The notes beneath the pieces are model-generated. The model was not told the origin of the DNA, ran no database searches, and saw nothing but the letters and a program-made list of their open reading frames with translations. A DNA stretch of 64,000 nt from Polytrichum commune (taxonomy: Eukaryota > Streptophyta > Polytrichopsida > Polytrichales > Polytrichaceae): the NCBI GenBank assembly GCA_950295325.1, contig OX485803.1, positions 61,457,554-61,521,553 on the forward strand. Direction: 5' to 3'. Positions 61,901 through 64,000 of this stretch are shown piece after piece; the first letter of the stretch is position 1, and every line of letters begins with the position of its first letter. The position numbers and the translations under genes were made by a program.

Positions 61901-63999
61901 GTTGTGGATCTAAAGTACTGAGGGAATTTTGTATCCGAGTGTGTTGATGATGGTTCTGTTTTGTTGGGGGTTTGAATTACATGTTGGAGTGTCCTTTAAT
62001 GATTTGATAGACAGAGAGGGGGTGCCTTGTTCTGAAGCTGTGGAATGTAAGATGTAGGCTTAGTTTCTTTCTGTCAAAATGAGTAGTGTTTGTGAATCTA
62101 AGAATCGCGAGTTGCCAAAATTGGTGCATTTCAATGAATTTTTCTATCGAAGTGTGCTGATGGTTCTGCTTTGTTGGGGGTGTGTTTCATTCAGACTTTA
62201 TCTCGGCATCTGTTTACTTTGGTTGCAACTTTAAGCACATCTGAGTTAATATGTTAATATGAGGCAAAACTTCTTTAATATGACAATGATCTTCCCATAA
62301 ATCAAGTTGTTAAAGTTGGAAGGACGGACAGTTGGGTACCGTAGTCTTATAGTTATGTTGTTGAGAAGGTGTTGTTATTCAATTAGGAGTAATTAATCTT
62401 TGCAAGTTCTGAAGTTCTCATTACTTGATCTAAGCATCTGGTTGGTTGCACATTTGGTTCAGGTCGTGGTTTGATATATTTTCTATTGTTGATTACTTGA
62501 GGTGGTTGAGCCAAAATTAATCTCAATATTGCTCTGCAGATTCCCACCTAGTCTATGTAATCATCTGAGTAGCACCATTGTATACACATCAATTTGCTAC
62601 CCCAAGCAATTTGCATAGAAATTTCAGCAACTATAATCAGTAATCATTTGTAATTGTTGTCATTATAAGTAGCAGCTATTGGTCCTGTCAGTGAACCCTT
62701 TCCAGGCAAATTATCCAGGTTTAAATGTCGTCTTGTTTCATTTGATTGCTTCTCTTTGTTGCATGTTGTTTTGCAAAAATCTGTATTTGGTTAAAGTGGG
62801 GGCTGGCTCTGTATGTATTTAAAATCACATGTGACCCTAAGTAACACCTTCTACCTTCCATGTCTGTGACAGTAGCAGTTGTAGAACTAGAGTGTTTTGA
62901 TGTTTTGAACTAGAGTGGTATCAGATGTTTTGAGCTAGTAACCTTTATGAACATGCAAATTTCAACCTAAGTTATTATTACGGTGTGTGTTTCATTCAGA
63001 CTTTATCCCGGCATCTGTTTACTTTGGTTGCAACTTTAAGCACATCTGAGTTACAGCAAGAGAGTTACAATAGCAACTTTTAGCAAGAGAGTTACATTAG
63101 CAAGAGAGTTACAGTAGCAAGAGAGTTACAGTAGCAATACAAAGTTACAGTAGTGATACAGGGGCTGCAGCTGCTCTGCTAGGACCCTCTAGCTAAGATA
63201 TGTTTGCTAAGATACTTTTGTGTTGGAATAAGTGTGCAGGAAGCTTCAGAGGCTATGGCTGTGTTGGGCCTTGCTGTAGCAGCAAAAAACAATGCGCCAC
63301 AAGTTGTGAGCAACAATGTTAGCCCTACACAAAGCGGGAACGGACAATCTTCAAAGAGAGCCACACGAGGCAAAGCAGGTTCTAGTAAAGTAGGAGGTAG
63401 TCGGAGCCCACCCAAAAAAAAAAACTACACAACCTCCTCCAAAGCCTGCAATTGTGAAGGAGGTGAGAGAAGATGATTCCTCCCATCACCCTATGATTCG
63501 AACAAGGTCCGCTTCTTCCAAAAAATTCTTGGTGATTTTTGAGCTGGAACATGTTCTTTGTAGGATTTTGGGTGATGAACGAAGGGATTTGGGAAGCCTG
63601 TGTGAGAATTATGAGAAGGTTCAAGGTAGTGTCGTGGCTTTGCGGTGGTCAAGCAGTCAACTCATCAAAGACTGTATGTCCAAGTTTTTGGTTGTTTTTT
63701 ACTCGTCCCTTCCATGTGATATGGTGGCTGGGATTGTGGATATTTTATTGCGGGGCATATCTGAGAGACCAATTTTCACTTGGAGTAGGGTAAACTGTGT
63801 ACAAACTAAAGTTTCCCACCCTAGAACCCGGAGACCATGTTGGTTATGAAGGATTTGGAAAATGTGTACAAACGGGTCAAAGGACCTATAGCATTTACTA
63901 GGAAGAACACTATACTTGTAGACTCCAATGTTCTTGAGACAGTGTGTATTCCTTCCGGTAATGTAGTGCATCCTAAGAGGTGGGGGGACTCAGAGTTTG
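55952..63999 (+). CDS. CACTA second gene: Ptta/En/Spm-type DNA-binding protein with FCP1/NLI-like tail, multi-exon, frame broken
   Basis: The likely first exon is 55952-56046 (MAEGEEVEAYEHLRRQKIAK). The join to the next exon, ending at 57853, is unresolved. After that, exons 59000-59197, 59343-59531, 59640-60263, 60354-60467, 61222-61485 and 63240 onward all chain in phase 0. They encode a basic/Ser-rich part (TPRRSRRLKGERN), an acidic part, a Gln/Pro-rich part, a Ptta/En/Spm transposase-like domain (KPYWVKCDVKGFPTG, EHWENMKLL), a possible coiled coil (ALEGRIPKMESKMDEMHAMF) and an FCP1/NLI-like domain (KKFLVIFELEHVL, MSKFLVVFYSSL, NTILVDSNVLETV). A run of 11 A at 63414-63424 appears to shift the frame, and at least one further shift is needed near 63795-63835. 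The phosphatase signature DxDx reads FELE here, so the catalytic Asp residues seem to be missing. The gene runs off the window. Confidence 0.6.
56555..56700. repeat. Pyrimidine-rich minisatellite (CCCTTTCTTCC units)
   Basis: Irregular repeats of 'tttgtttgcctcaaaccc' and 'tttcttccctttcctctctt' within an intron of the CACTA plus-strand gene. The apparent Phe/Leu/Pro-rich open frames here come from the repeat. Confidence 0.8.
57884..57965. repeat. Tandem repeat, unit about 23-24 bp
   Basis: About four units of 'actaagtatggatgtcagaa', with small variations, follow the donor site at 57853 in the CACTA plus-strand gene. Confidence 0.8.
62181..62248. repeat. 68-bp direct repeat, copy 1
   Basis: Nearly identical to 62986-63053 (one difference seen, tct versus tcc). 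It starts 'tgtgtttcattcagacttta' and ends 'cacatctgagtta'. It lies in the large intron of the CACTA plus-strand gene. Confidence 0.85.
62986..63053. repeat. 68-bp direct repeat, copy 2
   Basis: Second copy of 62181-62248. It runs directly into the 63054-63150 minisatellite, so the duplication boundary coincides with that array. Confidence 0.85.
63054..63150. repeat. Minisatellite, 17-18 bp unit (AGCAAGAGAGTTACAGT)
   Basis: About five units of 'agcaagagagttacagt' with variants such as 'agcaatacaaagttacagt', in the intron just upstream of the exon at 63240. Confidence 0.85.
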
Positions 64000-64000
64000 A

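Larger units (their letters stand above)
50140..64000. mobile_element. Large CACTA (En/Spm) element, left end to beyond the window
   Basis: The terminus CACTACAACAAAACCATGGC starts at 50140 and directly interrupts the copia integrase. The preceding 3 bp (TCC) would be one copy of the usual 3-bp duplication. Subterminal DNA to about 50430 holds repeated TTGACTA, TTGACTC and CATAGTC words. Two divergent genes follow: a tnp2-type transposase (minus) and a Ptta/En/Spm-type gene (plus). I found no inverted CACTACAACAAAA end before 64000 and no return to copia sequence, so the element is at least 13.9 kb long. Both genes appear fused to non-transposase domains. Confidence 0.8.

Noticed and set aside
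1-64000. CRISPR arrays, bacterial operons, rRNA or tRNA genes
   Set aside because: Repeats present are TIRs, foldbacks and microsatellites without regular spacers. No tRNA or rRNA sequence was recognised by eye, although a tRNA scan was not run.

Overview
This is nuclear DNA of a land plant. The genes have short GT-AG introns (about 80 to 1000 bp), and three of them belong to plant families: a PHO1-type SPX-EXS phosphate exporter, a chloroplast TGD1-type lipid-transfer permease and a plant pyruvate decarboxylase. They sit in AT-rich DNA full of Ty1/copia, CACTA (En/Spm), hAT-like and MITE-type repeats. I cannot name the species. The short introns argue against a conifer, and a lycophyte or fern-like genome is only a guess.

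Layout. 1-15 kb: repeat-rich, with no protein-coding gene I can support. It holds a 20-bp inverted terminal pair about 2.8 kb apart, a 217-bp MITE, an inverted-repeat cluster and two local tandem duplications. 15.6-21.8 kb (+): a complete 12-exon PHO1 homologue, 865 codons by my splice model. 21.8-29.9 kb: dispersed repeats, including two MITE families and a 554-bp foldback. 30.0-32.3 kb (+): a complete four-exon TGD1 homologue (369 aa). 34.6-39.9 kb (-): a seven-exon pyruvate decarboxylase whose exon 4 is split by a 716-bp transposon with perfect 14-bp TIRs and an 8-bp target duplication. 40-47 kb: repeats. 47.3-50.1 kb (-): the 3' part of a decayed copia element with one LTR. 50.14 kb to the window end: a large CACTA element inserted into the copia integrase; its far end is not in the window.

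The CACTA element is the most interesting part. It carries two divergent genes around a short intergenic region that contains two identical 30-bp palindromes. The minus-strand gene joins, in consistent phase, a Cys-rich CPCxxC segment and a SET-like domain to a tnp2-type transposase with DUF4218- and DUF4216-like tails. The plus-strand gene joins a Ptta/En/Spm-type DNA-binding protein to a decayed FCP1/NLI-like phosphatase domain. So each of the element's two genes appears to have gained a chromatin- or transcription-type domain. I do not know of a description of this arrangement. Both genes carry damage (an in-frame TGA and apparent frameshifts), so this copy is probably not autonomous.

The three host genes are not an operon or a pathway. 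They share only location: PHO1 acts in phosphate export, TGD1 in ER-to-plastid lipid import and PDC in ethanolic fermentation. TGD1 and PDC are convergent. All splice junctions were read by eye and lack transcript support.
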